Shown here in pieces: positions 63,433 through 64,000 of a stretch of 64,000 nucleotides of DNA. Within the stretch, counting starts at the first letter, position 1. Each line of letters opens with the position of its first letter. The translations under genes and the position numbers were made by a program. The notes beneath the pieces are model-generated. The model did no database searches. It had not been told where the DNA came from and worked only from the letters and a program-made list of their open reading frames with translations. This DNA comes from Flavobacterium galactosidilyticum. Its GTDB lineage: Bacteria > Bacteroidota > Bacteroidia > Flavobacteriales > Flavobacteriaceae. The stretch spans positions 1,240,001 to 1,304,000 of the forward strand of contig NZ_CP087135.1 of NCBI RefSeq assembly GCF_020911945.1, given 5' to 3'.

Positions 63433-64000
63433 TTAGAAAACGTATTGCAAACCTACGCCAATCGCTTGTCGAACTTGTGCTTTTGGTCCTTCTGTTACTT
63501 GTACGCCAGCAACCTCTTTTTTTGATTTAATATCATCGTCGTAAATTACGTGTGCTCCAATATTTGCTCTTACGTATTGATTTACTACAAGCTCCACTTG
63601 TAAGTCGCAATTGACATCTACATTTCCAAAATGATTTAGATAATCAGAATATAAACTCAGACGATTTTCTAAAATAACATTCTTAACAACTTCTTTTTTG
63701 TACTTATTAGTAATTAAAAAACCAAATTCTGTTCTTGCTTTTTTTCCTTCGGTAATTAAATTTTTGTCTTCATCATAAATTGCTTTAGGTACTCCAAAAG
63801 CACCTTGATTAGCTAATGTTTGATCTAAAACTAATGTAGTTTTAAAAGTAAATGGCGAAATGTATAAGGTTCTGTTTTTTTCTTTATTAATGTTTTCAGC
63901 TCCCATTCCTAGGAAAATATATGCTGGTGCAAAGGGTTTTGAAATGGCTCTGGTAGTATTTGGATAGGCATAACCATTGGTAAATTGGGTACTAAAGTTA
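63433..64000 (-). CDS. DUF3078 family protein, 5' part outside the window
   Basis: The frame is open from the right edge to the stop at 63433, about 189 residues. It includes NFSTQFTNGYAYPNTTRAIS, PAYIFLGMGAENINKEKNRTLYISPFTFKTTLVLDQTLANQGAFGV, TEFGFLITNKYKK, RLSLYSDYLNHFGNVDVNCDL and ends AIGVGLQYVF. This is the C-terminal half of a DUF3078 outer-membrane-associated protein with barrel-type strands and terminal Phe. An internal Met at 63906 is not the real start. Function unknown. Confidence 0.8.
   Translation of the reverse strand, partial: NFSTQFTNGYAYPNTTRAISKPFAPAYIFLGMGAENINKEKNRTLYISPFTFKTTLVLDQTLANQGAFGVPKAIYDEDKNLITEGKKARTEFGFLITNKYKKEVVKNVILENRLSLYSDYLNHFGNVDVNCDLQVELVVNQYVRANIGAHVIYDDDIKSKKEVAGVQVTEGPKAQVRQAIGVGLQYVF

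Overview
The window looks like a chromosomal segment of a Flavobacterium-type member of the Bacteroidetes. The DNA is AT-rich. Promoters repeatedly show the phylum-specific -7 element TAnnTTTG, and Shine-Dalgarno sites are largely absent. Family content is typical of the group: a type IX secretion (T9SS) sorting domain, a TonB-dependent receptor with a carboxypeptidase-regulatory-like domain, DUF4271 beside hemD, DUF3098 between ftsX and uppP, and DUF4296, DUF5723 and DUF3078 proteins. I saw no rRNA, tRNA, CRISPR array, prophage or insertion sequence.

Layout. 1-5.6 kb: the 5' part of pyrH, a patatin, a one-cysteine thioredoxin-like protein, and the leftward cluster ftsX-DUF3098-uppP-truB-outer-membrane protein. 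5.6-17.5 kb: leuS with an unusual 74-residue in-frame segment just before KMSKS, a zinc metallopeptidase, hemD/DUF4271, a glycosyltransferase-dihydroorotase-DUF4296 operon, an epimerase, tyrS and a LuxE-like protein. 17.6-24.2 kb: a surface cluster (TonB-dependent receptor, beta-helix lipoprotein, T9SS-domain stub) divergent from a PhoB/PhoR-like two-component pair. 24.2-36 kb: pepT, a frameshifted lipoprotein gene, pyrD, a SatD/DUF3307 pair with a striking 28-bp repeat array, mvaB, a lipoprotein/DUF5723 pair, a P-type ATPase and guaB. 36-53 kb: a DEAD-box helicase, rdgB, cell-envelope proteins, lysC, GNAT, fbp, TerB, a HupE-dCMP deaminase-S41 protease operon, an FAD-binding protein and MarC. 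53-64 kb: a decayed gene, DUF3109, nrdB-nrdA with structured repeats either side of nrdA, an accessory trypsin-like protease, a frameshifted CBM9-like gene, an RDD protein, dgt and a partial DUF3078 gene.

Most genes are housekeeping: nucleotide metabolism (pyrH, pyrC-like, pyrD, guaB, nrdAB, dCMP deaminase, dgt, rdgB), translation (leuS, tyrS, truB) and envelope building (uppP, ftsX). The most promising less-described feature is the satD-DUF3307 locus. SatD reads as a class III nucleotidyl-cyclase-like domain fused to a helix-turn-helix and is translationally coupled to a multi-pass membrane protein. Its upstream region carries six alternating half-sites (TATTAC/GTAATA) at exact 14-bp intervals, which looks like an operator array. 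Second are the covarying structured repeats placed in opposite orientation on either side of nrdA. Third is the surface cluster facing the PhoB/PhoR-like regulators.

All functional calls come from reading motifs by eye. No database search or folding was run.
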